From Apodospora peruviana (lineage: Eukaryota > Ascomycota > Sordariomycetes > Sordariales > Lasiosphaeriaceae), in assembly GCA_033439685.1 (NCBI GenBank), contig JAUEDM010000004.1, forward strand, positions 3,720,001 through 3,784,000: 64,000 nucleotides of DNA, given 5' to 3'. The notes under the pieces were generated by a model, which had not been told where the DNA came from, did no database searches, and worked only from the letters and a program-made list of their open reading frames with translations. Below, piece by piece: positions 21,990 through 34,408 of the stretch (position 1 is the first letter of the stretch; each line of letters opens with the position of its first letter). Both the position numbers and the translations under genes were made by a program.

Positions 21990-24126
21990 AGGTGATGTGT
22001 CGCGAACCGGGTGGTATCCTCCAGTCTCGTATTTTCATTCTGTGTCGTTGTCAGGAACTGGGCCAGGATGGGCGCTGAGCAAGGTCAGTGCTTTCATACT
22101 TCACCGCTCTGTTGGTATTATAGGGGATCGAAACAAAAAAAAATGAAGCAAGTGGAGCATGGAGGAGGAAAAGAGTCTCAGGATGTGGGACAGGAAAACT
22201 CCCGGCGTCAGTGCTGGGAGGTTTATCAGGGTTCTCGTCTCACCAAATTGTGCCAGCATGCCCAACCTGTGTGGCAATTTTCTTGTTGATCATTTGGTGA
22301 TATCATCAGCCGCAAACATTGAAGACCAGGGGTCTAAATTCGAAATCTGCAGGCCCAGAATCTAGCCCAGGCAGTTCATGAAGTGCAGGGTTCGTGATGC
22401 CAAATCCCGGTATATGAGGCTCCAGGTGGGCACCGTGAACAGGAATTTGGTCGTGGTGTGGTGTGAACTAGTCGTGTAAATCAGCCCTTTTCGGGAAGAT
22501 GGATGGCGGGAGTTCGGTGTCAGTGGTCGTCGGGTGGATGAAGTTTTGCGGAGAGTTGGGCAAGAAAACGCACAGGCCAACAAGTAAGCATGTGGAATTG
22601 ATGTGTATTGTTGATTCGGCATAGAAATTTTCCTTCGCCGCTTCCGCATTGAAGGAAGAGAGAAAAATGTTAAAGATACCGCTAGATAGATTGCAATATA
22701 CCACTTCCTGTTATCAGGAAGCTAGGATGGTGTCGTCGCAGGTGGCATTCTTCAAAGGGAAATTGGCATGGGGCTCCTATGCCGCTACGATCATCTAAGT
22801 GTATCGTCGGCACCGAAACAGCACGGGGTCGTCCCGTTTTGACGCAATAAAGACTTTGTCGGGCGGCGAATCGCTTCCTGCGCCACTTCTCGAGAGGATT
22901 CCTCCCAGCGCCGATTCGGACGATTGCCAAAGGACGGTCATGGAAAGCCCCGCGCTCGAGGCCGCCTTCCGGGTCTGCGATGAGCACCCGGACTGCTCCG
23001 TCTTCTAGGTTGCGGCAGTAGATGATACGAGTTTGAAAATGACTCCCGAAAGATCAGCCAATAGCTCAAGGTCGAGGGAATTCGGAGCGGCAAGAAGGCT
23101 TGAGCACCTCGGGCGTGGGCATGAATCGCCAAGGGGTGGCCCTGCTTATGTCCGGAGTGGTCCCCTCCAAGGAGCTCATTCAGACGGCTCGTCAAAGTGG
23201 AAGCAATTGCAGCACCACGGGGACGCGGTTTGGACTGCCGCGGTGCTACCTTGCATGAAGACAGAGGGAAGAGCTGCGGGCTCCAAGGGGCTCACGATCT
23301 CATCACCGTCATGTCTGTCTCGGCAGTGGATTCGTGTTAACCTGATGTTTCGGAGAGTTACGCCTCTTGGGTGGTGGCTTGCATCGCCGCCCGACACGGT
23401 CATCTACCGCAGACTACCGAGGTGTCTGTTGATATTGCTCGAGAGCAATGCGCCACATCCGAGTACTGGTCCTTCGAGTTTGACCTGCTAGGTTCAAGTG
23501 GAAGGCAATGGGACGAAATATCCTTATTGCCATCCATATTTATCGCGGTACCTCGGTCCTTTGGTATCAACGATGGCTGACCCTTTTGGGCCGCTGTCTG
23601 GGCTCGAGTCTGGGCCATGGCGGTGGGACCGGAGACAGAGGAAGGAGATGTCCTGGTTACGTCCCTAACCACCTACTTTGCGCTGTAAACCTTTGTACTG
23701 GGGCAGCAATTCGCTGATCAGAAGATTCAATCTACATACAACTTTCTGGCGTTCTCTCTGAACGAACCGCGCCACTCACCTAAAAGCCTACCCTGCGCAG
23801 TGCTTCTCACAACATCAGTCTCATCAAGGCTGAGCAATACAGAGTCATGCATTCCTTGTGACTATTTGTAGCTTGTACAGTGCTAACATATACGCATCAA
23901 ACAATCAAAACACCGCATGTGACAGGCACTACCCCGAGTCTCTGGCGGCATGATTATAACCCTGCGATTTCACAGCGTTCTTTCACATACGAAAATACCA
24001 ATTGGAAAGCTCGCTCTGGAATGTGAACCGATTTTCGTATAGTCCACAACTATGTACCGCAATTTTGGGCACCACCCACAGCATCGCTTGAGCAGGATTG
24101 TTGACGAAAGTCGGTAACCATTCCCT
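21990..24126. other. Long interval without a supported gene
   Basis: Several overlapping ORFs of 60-150 aa lie at 22680-23720 on both strands with moderately high GC, for example 23033-23491 (+) and 22682-22987 (-). None has a recognisable motif and no splicing joins them, so this may be a very old degraded gene or chance. 23720-24126 is the 3' flank of the Clr5 gene. Confidence 0.35.
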
Positions 24127-27006
24127 TCAACAACGGACTGCACAAATACCGCTTGCACCTTTCCACTCGCTGGGAGGCTCCTGCAATGGGATCCTGCCCC
24201 CTTGATAGAACACACAATTCTGTCGATGGGTCTTGCAAATAGCCGTAAAAGCCCCCGAGACCACGTTAGTCTCTAGGGAGTTCACCTCCCAGAAGAACAT
24301 AGTGCGCAGTTCAGTGTCTTGTATGGTCTAAGCATGACACAAATGCACGCATTAGTCTTTGTTCTAACACAGACAAACCATGTAGGATGGAGAGGAATAG
24401 AAACAAAGGGAAACGGGGATAAGAAGCGATCCTCACCTCTGCAGCGGAAAAAAGATGAGTAACTAGATCTTGAACATGCCAAATCGAAGCGCTGTCAAGC
24501 ATCTCGCCTGCAGCATTGAGGATATACCCGAGACCCGCTAGAAGTTGGCTTTCGAGAATCGGATTGAAAATCTTGTCGTGCATTCCTGCAGCCGCGTGTA
24601 GGATATCCCTGACATTGGCGCTGTGACCTGATATTTGGCATGTGCGTTTAGGATCACCTAGATAGAGGAGGAAAACACCTTGTTCTGTGATGACTTGAGA
24701 ATTATCACCTTAATCAGCAATTGAAAAGGTCCGCGAAGGAGCATATGGTAATTGAAACTCACATATCAAAAAGAGATTTGCTATAATAAAAACGACTGTG
24801 CCTCTAAGACCGAGGTTAGATTCCTTGCTGTCCTGGGAGTCGGTTTCTCGGTCTTGTACCACATCATCAGTAGAAGTGGCAATATTCGAACCAACACTGC
24901 GGAGAGAAACACCTCGCCGAGAAGAATCTCCGTTGCCTGTGGTGGCAATTGGGCAAGAAGACGACGTTTCCTCCGGGATTGCGCTATTCTCAGGCTGCTT
25001 GAGGTGTAAGAAGGCCGAAAAGTTAAAGCATTTGTTGACACTCTTGCTCCTCATTAGCTCCAGGACATATCTGTTCATCGCCTCTTGGGCAGAAGTAACC
25101 GACTATTTATTGCTTGTTTGCGGTACCGCCAAAGATGACATGCAACTTTTACTCAGTTCCTGAAATGATGGCAAAGAAGGCGAGAGATGAAGGAGATCAT
25201 CCAGATATCGAGGGTGAAACCATCCCGCGACAAGATTGTCATATGTCTCTTTATCTGCGTCGTTTTCGAGCTTCGCTTTCCATGTGAAGAAGTCCTCGAG
25301 GCGTGGTGCAAATTTCAATTTCACCCCTCGGCCATGCATGACAATCGACATAGCTTTGGACAGGCTCATGAAAGCGAATATCTCCACGTGATTTGTTGGA
25401 CCGTTTTCGCGGACCACCTGGCTAAACGTCGAGAATCCCAGACGCAACAAACGCTTCGGCTTCAGGGACTGCTCGCTCTTCTCAGCAGCTGATTAATGTC
25501 CCCTTCGTAGCGGGCAAGATGATAGTTTAATTCGGACGTCGTGGCGTCCAAAATATGGTTCGCGTGATGGTTTTCGAAACGAGACTGAATCCCATACAGA
25601 GATGCCTCAACACGCTCGTTGTAAGTGCATTTGGGGCTTATGCATGCCAGCTGGCCATTGAAAGTGACCCTCAGCTGATACAAAAACCGGATGACACTGG
25701 GCAACACGATTGATTTGACTGGATTGCCTTTAGCTGCTGAACCCGGTACTGTTCCATCGCATTGTTGGCTCAGCGTCCTCCGGATCTCCTCAGCTTTCGG
25801 ATCGTTCATAAGGTCCCGGATGATCTTCCAAAGCTGAGGTTTCAAGTGCTGCTGGTCTGCAAATGCGATACGCCCAACATGGTTGTATCGAAAATGACTC
25901 AAAATTGAGTTGGTGTCAGCAGGAAACTCCGCGTCGATGCTTATGATGCACCTGGGACACTCAACCAAACAACGTTTGGACGGTCTCAGAGTCCTGAGCA
26001 ATCTTTTCAAGTCTGGAGGATCAGACGGGGAGAAACCGTAGAGGCGGATATGATCTTGACGTAAAGCATCCCAGACGTCATGGTGGACCTCTGGTATAGG
26101 CAAATATGTTCCGGGACTGGTTTCCACTTCAGGAGTAGAGAGAAAGTCGTCGTCGTCGTCATCATCATCATCATCATCTGCAAGATACGTAGTAAAATGT
26201 CAGCTTCTCCGGATACTGTTTGGTGATTAGGGTTTCAATTGGCATACCTTCTTGCTCGTGCAGCAACTCTAGCCCAATCTCCAATCCTCGAATCTCCTTC
26301 AAGGCATCCCTTTCCATATCGCTCAAACCTTCAATTTCAGGACTTGGCGAGGTCATTCTGTGGGTTGGGCCCAGCGTCAACATACTCAGGGACAAGTAAA
26401 CAAGTTCAATGTGAGGAATTCTCTTACCTATCCCATTCAGCGGCCACACCGCCCTCAGGTGGTAACACCCAACCACTGGCAGGGTGGTAGGCTTCTATAG
26501 TCACACCGTCCACTGGAATCTCTAGGCCAACAGTTGAAGTGCAAACAGCTGGATGATCAGGAGCGTCCTCTGGAGGAGCACCCAATGTCTTTTTGGACAA
26601 CCGCTCAACGAATGCTGGTGGATTGCGACTTAGGTATCGCTCAATTTTCATTGAGTCAACATTGGTAGCATTCCTGGACCCTCCAGGCTGCTTGTTCACC
26701 CCGTCGTTTTGCATGTGTTTAACAAGCCAGTAGTGTACAGCGTCATCAGCTTTGACCAGCTTGAAACGGGATTTGTACATTTTCTCCCCAAGACACAATG
26801 ATTAACTCCAATGTAGACTGTTTGTGGGGAGTACTAATACTTTACGTTGCATTTTCAAAGAAACGGTGTTCCGTCGCCGTTATCGTCATGACGTCTGCTA
26901 AGGTTTTCTTCTTCTCGATATACAGATCTGTGATTTGGTCTCTATGGAGATCCCAGTTTCTTTGGGAAGTACGCCTCTGGGACTGGTGTTGGGTTGAAGA
27001 CATCAT
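24127..27006 (-). pseudogene. Clr5-domain protein gene, broken
   Basis: The first exon (26846-27006) encodes a Clr5-type N-terminal domain, RNWDLHRDQITDLYIEKKKT then LADVM, found in many fungal proteins and often called DNA-binding-like. Supported later exons: to 26428; 26248-26357; 26177 downward with an Asp run coded by a GAT/GAC repeat; then 24437-24657 and 24127-24327, all with good GT-AG sites and phases. Damage: the first intron has no acceptor that joins exon 1 to MYKSRFKL in frame; a one-base frame change lies near 25485; and an in-frame TAG is at 25103-25105 with coding sequence on both sides. Without these it would be an ordinary long Clr5 protein. The TAG fits CAG to TAG. Sequencing error could explain the indel but less easily all three faults. 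Confidence 0.65.
26140..26177 (+). repeat. GTC/ATC trinucleotide repeat (Asp tract on minus strand)
   Basis: A run of gtc and atc triplets that on the minus strand reads as about eleven consecutive Asp codons at the start of an exon of the Clr5-type gene. Likely length-variable. Confidence 0.85.
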
Positions 27007-27823
27007 GATGGTGGTGAATTGACTAGGTGACGGCAGAGCTCTGTGGGTGATGTTGTACTAAAATGGGAAGAACGGCTGGTCAGTTGGGGAGCAATAAGCA
27101 TGCAATACGCTGTCATCGTAATCTTATATACCTAGTAACCCAAATACGCAGATCTCTGAAGTTAAAAAAGCTCCCCGGCATCGCGTTAGGCACTTGTGTT
27201 GGATCCATCCATCGTTGCTATGTTGTCTGCAGGCACTTTTGTCGGGGTCCACTTTTTATGTTTGCGTTAAAACGGTCCCTGCATCCGCCAACAGCTCGAC
27301 CAGAGCGGTTTGCCCATGGAGCGAAGCGTGGTAAGAACCAACCTGCGCAATCCCATCCCAAGAAAGATCTGTCGGGTCATTCTCACAGGACAGGACTGAT
27401 TGAGGCTTCTTGACGGTGTCATATACCGGCCCAGTTCCGGACTCCGCATCACCTGCGTGGACGAGAAAATCGGATTTGCTTCACCATTTACACTGGGCAA
27501 GCTCAGCGGCATGCAGAGCCCCGGAAACAGGCGGTCTGCCGCCACAGCGTTATCCAGTGACAAAGGTCCAAATGAAAATTATCGAGTTCGTCCTCGGTGA
27601 GGTTTCCCGAGTGGCTGACATCGTCAGAAAATGGAGGCCCAAGGCTGCATTCTTTGCAAGTGGAGACAATCGTCAGCAGATTTTCTGTTGGCAGTCTCTG
27701 GCAAGCGGGAAGTGTAGGTAGAGCCTCACGTGCAGTTCACCTTTAGACCACCCGACACCTCTTGCCGTATTATTAGCAGATCGACTGGGAGTTTATATTC
27801 TCCAAGTGTTCAGCGTCCTATCT
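27007..27823. other. Interval without a supported gene
   Basis: Promoter side of the Clr5 gene and flank of the LINE fragment. The ORF pairs at 27267-27600 on both strands are not recognised. Confidence 0.4.
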
Positions 27824-28550
27824 TCAGCAGCTAAAGCAGGATCTGCTGGTTGAGGCTACGTGGGCCCCTTGGTCAAGTTCTCTTACTGCGATCGATCTAT
27901 TCTCTGTGCGTCCAAATACAGTCTTCCCATTGACATGGCACACTTGATCGTTGCCCGAACTGCCTTCATATCTGTGACCATTTCTCGGGGTCCGATGGCG
28001 CTTTCCTCCCAGATAGAACGAGAGACTCCCCCGTCTTGTTGTTGTACATTGAAGCATACCTTCTGGTAAAGCTGTCCACCTTACGCATCGTAGCAGAAAG
28101 TGATCCACTGTTTCCTTCGCATGGCCGCAATCGCATTGGTCGGATTCAGCAGCCCCGATTTTATATAAAAATCCGTTCAATCTCACCATCCCTGTCCGGA
28201 GTTGTGCCAGTATACAGGCCTCTTTTCGCTTCAGCTTGTCGTACAGGTCGTGAGTGTGTTTGCCCGGGAGCGCCACATCGATGGTCTTTGAGAACTTGCC
28301 CACCCCTTCCGGAAGCTTAGTCCGCTTTTGCCTGGCTGTTGCTAGTCTAATCCCAGTTGACTTGGCCTGCTGTATGTGGTGGTATGGTGCATGCCCTCGC
28401 TTCGTTGCCCTTTGTGATGCTACTTTTGCTTCAGATCCCAGTGGAAAGTCACTGTCTGTTGGCACCCACTGGAAGACCACTGAAGGAAGCGCAAGAAACT
28501 CCGTGGGGCAAGACGTCTACCGTTATGGGCACGTGACCTCGTTTTGCTGA
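27824..28550 (-). mobile_element. 5'-truncated LINE (non-LTR) fragment, Tad1-like
   Basis: The minus-strand frame ends with the typical C-terminal part of a LINE reverse transcriptase polyprotein: ILAQLRTGMVRLNGFLYKIG followed by AAESDQCDCGHAKETVDHFL and LRCVRW. This matches the region after the RT domain in Tad1-like fungal elements, with a CCHC-like Cys/His cluster (C-x-C...H...H...C). The frame shifts after about 28020, and the last part continues in another frame to near 27890. No RT catalytic FADD-type motif or endonuclease is present, so only the 3' end is left. No poly-A tail is seen at its 3' side. It is dead. Confidence 0.75.
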
Positions 28551-28774
28551 GTCATCAACTTCTCCCAAAATATAAAGTGGACTACCAGGTCCAAAAACAC
28601 GTTCTCGCCCTCTCAATAATCATCACAGCTTTTGGTCTTCGTTATGTTCAGCAGGTGCGGGATTTTTTGCCTTTATGGCTACTTGTTCTGGACCCTTCGA
28701 GCAGACAGGAAGCTTATGGGCAAAATCAATTCAACAGCTTTTTGCGATGGCGAATCTGGCCCCGGAACGCCCTT

Positions 28775-29110
<336 letters not shown>

Positions 29111-29111
29111 A

Positions 29112-29138
<27 letters not shown>
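29111..29138 (+). repeat. 28-nt poly-A run
   Basis: Uninterrupted A run immediately after the poly-C tract and 85 bp from the 3' end of tRNA-Pro. Could be the tail of a plus-strand retroposed sequence or part of the same assembly anomaly. Confidence 0.9.
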
Positions 29139-29142
<4 letters not shown>

Positions 29143-29223
29143 CGCAGCGTAGGGCAAAAGAAGAAATCGCACGTTCGTGTTGGAGAGGGACGGGAAAATT
29201 AAAGCAGAAAAAATCTAAAAGAA

Positions 29224-29314
29224 GGGGCCACCCGGGGATTGAACCCGGGACCTCTCGCAAGAATGCTCAGGTTGAAAACCCTAAGCGAGAATCATACCAC
29301 TAGACCAGCGGCCC
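29224..29314 (-). tRNA. tRNA-Pro (anticodon AGG) with 19-nt intron
   Basis: The acceptor stem GGGCCGC pairs with GTGGCCC; the D arm is GGTCTAGTGGTATGATT; the anticodon stem CTCGC/GCGAG holds the loop TTAGGGT with anticodon AGG; the T arm contains GGTTCAATCC. A 19-nt intron (29260-29278) sits after the base 3' to the anticodon, the standard place for nuclear tRNA introns. The discriminator is C at 29224. Nearest neighbours are the poly-A/poly-C tract and a small orphan ORF. Confidence 0.95.
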
Positions 29315-29501
29315 ATAGAACCAGGGGTTCTTTTCATTTGTTGAATACATTTTAGGTTTGTCCTATATGGGGATACACGGCTCCGCCCCACTTAAACCAC
29401 CTATCTAAATTTATGCCTTTTTTAACAGAACGCATCGGATTCGGCCTTTCTCGTGTAGAGGGTAGGTTTGGCATATTCGTCGGGCTGCTGCTTTTTTATT
29501 C

Positions 29502-29818
29502 TCATTTACAAGCATTGGATGCAGACCGCATGTTCACAGCGGCCACTTCCATGGAGGCGAGGTCATCTTGGGTGGCGGAGGACTGGAGGTGAATATCAAC
29601 TTCCCATTGCCAATAATACCTCACCAAATCTATCAGTTCTTCCAAGCGGTCGTCTTGATTGATGGCGCCGGGTATTTCAATTGTTCTGATTAACCCACTC
29701 AGTTCAAAGATTTCGCCAACCCAAAGCTTACAATTCAATGGCCTCCCAAACTCGTTCACTTTCCGCTCTTCTGGGAGGAGGGCAATGCGGCATCGAGCTG
29801 CCCGATAATTATTAAACT
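29502..29818 (-). pseudogene. Orphan coding-like fragment
   Basis: A minus-strand frame with balanced composition (RPLNCKLWVGEIFELSGLI, then DDRLEELIDLVRYYWQWEVD) open from about 29818 to a stop at 29502. No ATG or splice acceptor gives it a good beginning, and it is 28 bp downstream of the stop of the next minus-strand gene. Possibly the end of a gene whose front is lost, or an alternative last exon of that neighbour. No family recognised. Confidence 0.35.
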
Positions 29819-29846
29819 TCGCTCATGAAGTTCCCAGTATCCAAAT

Positions 29847-30945
29847 TCAACTCTTCTTCTGGTGGATGGTGTAGTAGGCCTGAATGCCTCCCTCAACGGA
29901 CTGGATGATGCCAAACACCACCGTAAGAATCAAAACAAGGATGGCAACCCAAAAGGTGAACCACTGGACTCGCTTCCTTCGATCGATCCACCACTGGCGC
30001 AAAGAACTCGGTTCAGATTCATCAAAGACCTGCTTTAACATGACGAGTCGATCGTGCCAGTACTGGAACTTTTCGATCTGTCGCTCGTCGGTGCTGAGGT
30101 GACCGACTTCAATCAGCTTCGGATCGAGATCGCGAGTGGATCGTGATGCCACTTTCTGGGTGTACCACGGTTTCGTGGCCTCGTCCCATTTTGGAAAGAG
30201 GAGTTTGATCGTCTGGACTGTCTCATCGAGGAAGGCACGAGGGTAGAGCGATTCATCACTTAACAGAAGTCCGTCAGTGTCTCTTGCCAATTTGGGAAGA
30301 GGACCAGTCCGGCACTCTGGCTCACCTCTGCTGCCGAAGCAGGAATGACGCGTGATTGAATACGGCAACTTGCTTGTCGTTGTTGAGAAGGTGCAGATGA
30401 TCGACCAAATTGTCCGTCCACACGATTTCAACCCCCGCTATCTTTTCCAAGTTCATCGCGTTGAAGATGGATCCAAGCTTGACACCTTCATGGCCCAGCA
30501 CCGGCGCATTGGGAAAGCAACGAGCGATATGGCTTTGTATTGTCCCATGGCTCCATTCGATCGGCCTGCCGACCAGCGGCGCAACATGTTCAAGAAACCC
30601 AAACTCGATCATGAGCAGCAATCGCGCCGCCAGGTCGATTGCGCGACCATCCTGTTTCCCGTCGGGCATCGTGGGGTTCTTCCCGTTCAAAAATCTGCAA
30701 GACACCCTCTCACGCCCAATGGGACCCTTCAGGACTTTTGCGATTCGCAGGATGTCCTTGTGCGTTTTCACTGATGTGAAGCATCCGCCATCCCAGAGGG
30801 CCATTATCTCACACTGCTTGGTGTAGTAGTTGAAGTACGCATCCAAGTCCCTAACCTCCTTGCTCGGCGTCTTCCAGAAACCCTCCGCGATCTGTTCCCT
30901 GACCTCAAAATCAGGCCCCGACGGTGTGATGATTTTGTCGACCAT
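29847..30945 (-). CDS. Fungal-specific protein with C-terminal membrane helix, unknown function
   Basis: Two exons (30326-30945 and 29847-30258) give 343 aa; the 67-nt intron has a GTGAGC donor and a TTAAG acceptor, and both sides keep phase. Start at the ATG at 30945 (MVDKIITPSGPDFEV). Conserved-looking blocks are DLAARLLLMIEFGFLEHVAP, GVKLGSIFNAMNLEKIAGVE, VWTDNLVDHLHL and VAVFNHASFL, a pattern I know from a large family of uncharacterised fungal proteins often near HET or NLR-like genes. The C-terminal 35 residues form a helix, FWVAILVLILTVVFGIIQSV, preceded by a basic patch RRKRVQW, so it is probably tail-anchored. Divergent from the protease-like gene, 389 bp between the starts. The role is unknown. 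Confidence 0.78.
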
Positions 30946-31334
30946 ATCTCTCGCGTCTTTGAGTTGATGTCTTGGACATGATTGTTTGCCAGGAATAACG
31001 GCGCAATTGACGCCTGTGGGTTTTGTTTGTCGACGGCCTCCACGAGGCTCCGACCCTCCATCACAACATCCCTTACCGTGGCGTTCAGCCCGCATACACT
31101 GCCTGCCCTTGGGCGCGTCTGGTCCCTGCGAATGAAGCATTGACGGCCTCAGGTTTGGCTACTGCGCCTTTCTCCTCTTGTTCTCATTCGCCCATGACGA
31201 CACATCAGGTGCTTTCGGCACCACACCACCCCCCGATTACAAGCCCAGCTTGTCTTCCTGCTCTGCTTTGCATGTTTTGCGTCTGCCCCGCGACAGAGCC
31301 TGCCTACAATTGTCTGTCCTCAACACTCAAGAAC

Positions 31335-34300
31335 ATGGCAGTGAGGTCCCCGTCAGTTGGTCCAGCGGACCCTTTCGCACACCGGTCGTCTTCGTTCTTC
31401 GTTAATTCTCCGCTGGGCAATCTTCCTACCTCTGCGACTACCAACTTTCTTGACATCGAGCCATTGACAAACTCCCTCCGAGCCGACAAAGTCATGAGTC
31501 TAGCAAGACTACTTCCGCTGTTTCCCCTCTTCCACCGCTCGAACTGGGCCGACCCAAGAGAGTCGATCGGCGAGTCGATTGGGCCCATCCGCGATAGTCG
31601 ATACCAATGCTGGCGCGTCAAAGGAAGAGCACTTCAAGCACGTCTCAAGCTCGACCCCGAAATCCGAGAGTTCCTCGCAGCATGTCCCATATCCGGCACA
31701 GGAGTGTACTGGGAGTGGCGCATGATCGGCAAGAGTCAAGATGACGCAGCACCAAGGCTTGTGGTCTGCTCCAGAGACAAGACATTACGAAAAGAGATCA
31801 GACAAATGATCAAGAAGAGCAAGATACTGGACAGTTATCCTGGGATTGGACTTGGCGACGCTTCTTCTTCGCCTGATGGCCACACTCCAGTAGAGCTAGC
31901 CAGGGAGGACATTGAGAAAATTCTTCCACCGGGCTGCGACATAAAACTGGACAAGGCAGTTCTTATCGAAGGCACGGAGACGGCAGCGGGGAAACGGATC
32001 TATGTTCTAAATGCCGATGGATTTTCACTCCGTCCGGCAACTGCCGGACCATTCGTCTTCGTCAACGAAACATGGTGCCAACTTACTGTAGCACACGCTT
32101 TCAGGTCCAAGAGCCCCTCGACCCTAGAAGACTTGGAGTCCCTGCTAGACGACTGCGAGTTTGATGGGATGAGCGACATCGACGAGGAGGCCGATCTGGA
32201 GGCAACCACGGGTGGGAGTGTCAGTTCATTCTCTGTTTGCGAGGATGATTCGTTCTCGGACAATTGTTTGGCCTCCGTCACCGATACGATAGAATCTTTC
32301 ATCGTCGAAGATGATATGGTTTCGGACACGGAAACAATAATCTCAAACTTTCGGCCCTCAACCCCGAGTAACTCCCTTCCGACCACCGTGAGGGACTCCC
32401 TTGATGGAATGGAGGATAGCAGGCCAAGTCTGCCCGCCGCAGCTCAGCAACGAGACCTGAATATGTCACGACTCCAGTATCTTGGCAAGATGGCACTGTC
32501 GTCAGACGAGTTGGAGAAGTCGCCCTTCGATTATGCATTGATCGTCATCAATAACGGAAATATCCCTCAGCTCACGGTTCCCCAGCTCATTGGCCCTCGA
32601 CTAACCATTACCAAGTCTCTTCCAGCTATTGATATCGGTGCGGAGACAACACCATGGCTAAACTCGGTCAGGGAAATAGAGCTCGACGGCAAAAATCAAG
32701 ACATTGACATCGATGCTTTGATGCCGAGGGGCGGCCCAGTCTCTGGAAAGCTCATTGCCGACCCGACTTATCTGCGGTTAGCCGGCAACTCTATGTTCCA
32801 GCGAGTCTTTCCCGCTAGATTAGAGTCAGAGGTGTCTGACGGAGACTGTGGAAGCCCGCTATTCGACACGTCGGGTCGTTTCTGCGGCCATATTGTGGCA
32901 GGGGCCTCTGGTACTCCGCACGTATATGTAATGCCAGCTACAGACATCTTTAAGGACTTTGAAAGCAACACATGGGGTCAAATATCGTTGCCGAACCAGG
33001 CTTCCATGCGTGTCTCTAAACCGATAGGGACTCCAGATTATCCGCTTCTTCAACACCATTCTACGCCAAATCAAGACCAGCTCTCCCTGCCGTCCTCCTT
33101 TCGCGGGATTAACAAAAGGGAACCACAAAACCATCAGAGTGATGGTCAGGAGGGTTCTGCAAAGGACTCAACAGCAGCTAGTGGCGCCGCCCCGATTACT
33201 GGGATCTCAGGGGACAAACAATCCGAGCTGTCAAGGCCGTTTTCCGTAAATAGTGAGGACGAGGAGAACGCGGGAGGTAAGTCATTTTACCTCACCTTAT
33301 TGTATTTGAAATGTTATATACTTACATGGTAAACAGATGACTGGATAAAGGAAGATGAGAAGTTGAAAGACCTCGTCCTATGGCAATGGTTGGTTCCCGT
33401 CACACCATTTTCTTTTTGTCCTTGGTGCTAATATCTTGCAGCGGGCGTGCTTCATCGGCTGCACAGAGTCTCTTCAAGCCCTATCAGAGCGAGGGAGCGG
33501 GTAGGGCCTACCTAGATGGCGGTAATCCTGTTGGCTACGAGCCCCTAAAAAGACCGGAGGGTGAACCCACTCATTTCTTGTCGCCAAGCTCCTCTCCCAG
33601 TATCGTGATATCTATCGGCACTGGGAGAGAGACTCCTAACTCAAGCGGGGACACGAGCTCCAGTAGCGAGAGTCTTAAAACATTGATTCCAGGTGACCTC
33701 ACGATAGAACTCAAACCACCTCCGCCACATCTGCGACACAGCAACGAGCATATGGGGCACGATGTAGGCTCCGTTAACATATCACTTTCTACGGTATCAC
33801 CGCCAGTACTGGACTCGAGTACTACGGACGGACGCGATGACAGGAGCCAGCCTCAGAATCAAAATCATGTCAAAGATTCGCCTGTCGAAACTACCAGGTC
33901 TCGCCCCCTACTACCCCCACCGCACTTACGCAGAGGGCGGCACACACAGGACCTACAGGAACGAGGACATATCGCGGGGGCCCTAAGTCGGGCCGCACTT
34001 GGTTTGATGGGCTCCGTGGGGCTACCAGTTCCATTGGCTGCGGCTGTTGACATCAGAGGAATCACTGTCTTCGCCGAGGAAGAGCTATGTGACAACCTCG
34101 TCGAGGCCAGACCCGACGCAAACAACGTTTGGTCATCAAATGATAGCAACAGAAAGAAGGATCATGGTGAGAGCCTTGCCAAGCGATGGAGAGCGATTAG
34201 ACATCCTCGGACTCTAGTGGAGTACGCAGACAAGGCAGAACTGGGAACGAAGCCCAAGATTTCCTCCTCTGACCACCATAGGATGAGAGCCAAGGCTCGC

Positions 34301-34408
34301 TCGCTCATTGGAAAGACGCTCGCGCACCATGCTGTGGGGAGGGTCGATGAGGGAAGGAACAGCAGTTCATCAGACATTAGCCAGCAGGACCTGGGGATTA
34401 TGTATTAA
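31335..34408 (+). CDS. Protein with chymotrypsin-like fold and GDCG active-site motif
   Basis: Three exons (31335-33276, 33337-33388, 33442-34408), 986 aa, phases consistent. Start at MAVRSPSVG (31335); an ATG at 31494 is the alternative, and the frame is open further upstream. The N-terminal ~200 residues are ordered, the middle is acidic and Ser-rich, and about residues 390-540 resemble a trypsin/chymotrypsin-like barrel: FDYALIVI (Asp 399), then DGDCGSPLFDTSGRFCGHIV with Cys 505 where a serine protease has Ser, and VYVMPATDIFKDF. Similar GDCGS...GHIVAG blocks occur in fungal proteins of unknown function. The catalytic His is not obvious to me, so activity is unproved. The C-terminal ~300 residues are disordered with a short hydrophobic Ala/Gly stretch (ALSRAALGLMGSVGLPVPL). 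It shares a 389-bp promoter region with the divergent membrane-protein gene. Confidence 0.75.

Noticed and set aside
22680..23720. Overlapping ORFs on both strands that might be a gene
   Set aside because: No domain, no splice sites linking them and no consistent codon bias on one strand; noted only as a possible relic.
31023..31334. N-terminal extension of the protease-like gene to 31023
   Set aside because: It overlaps the likely shared promoter and reads as non-conserved leader; the ATG at 31335 is a better start.
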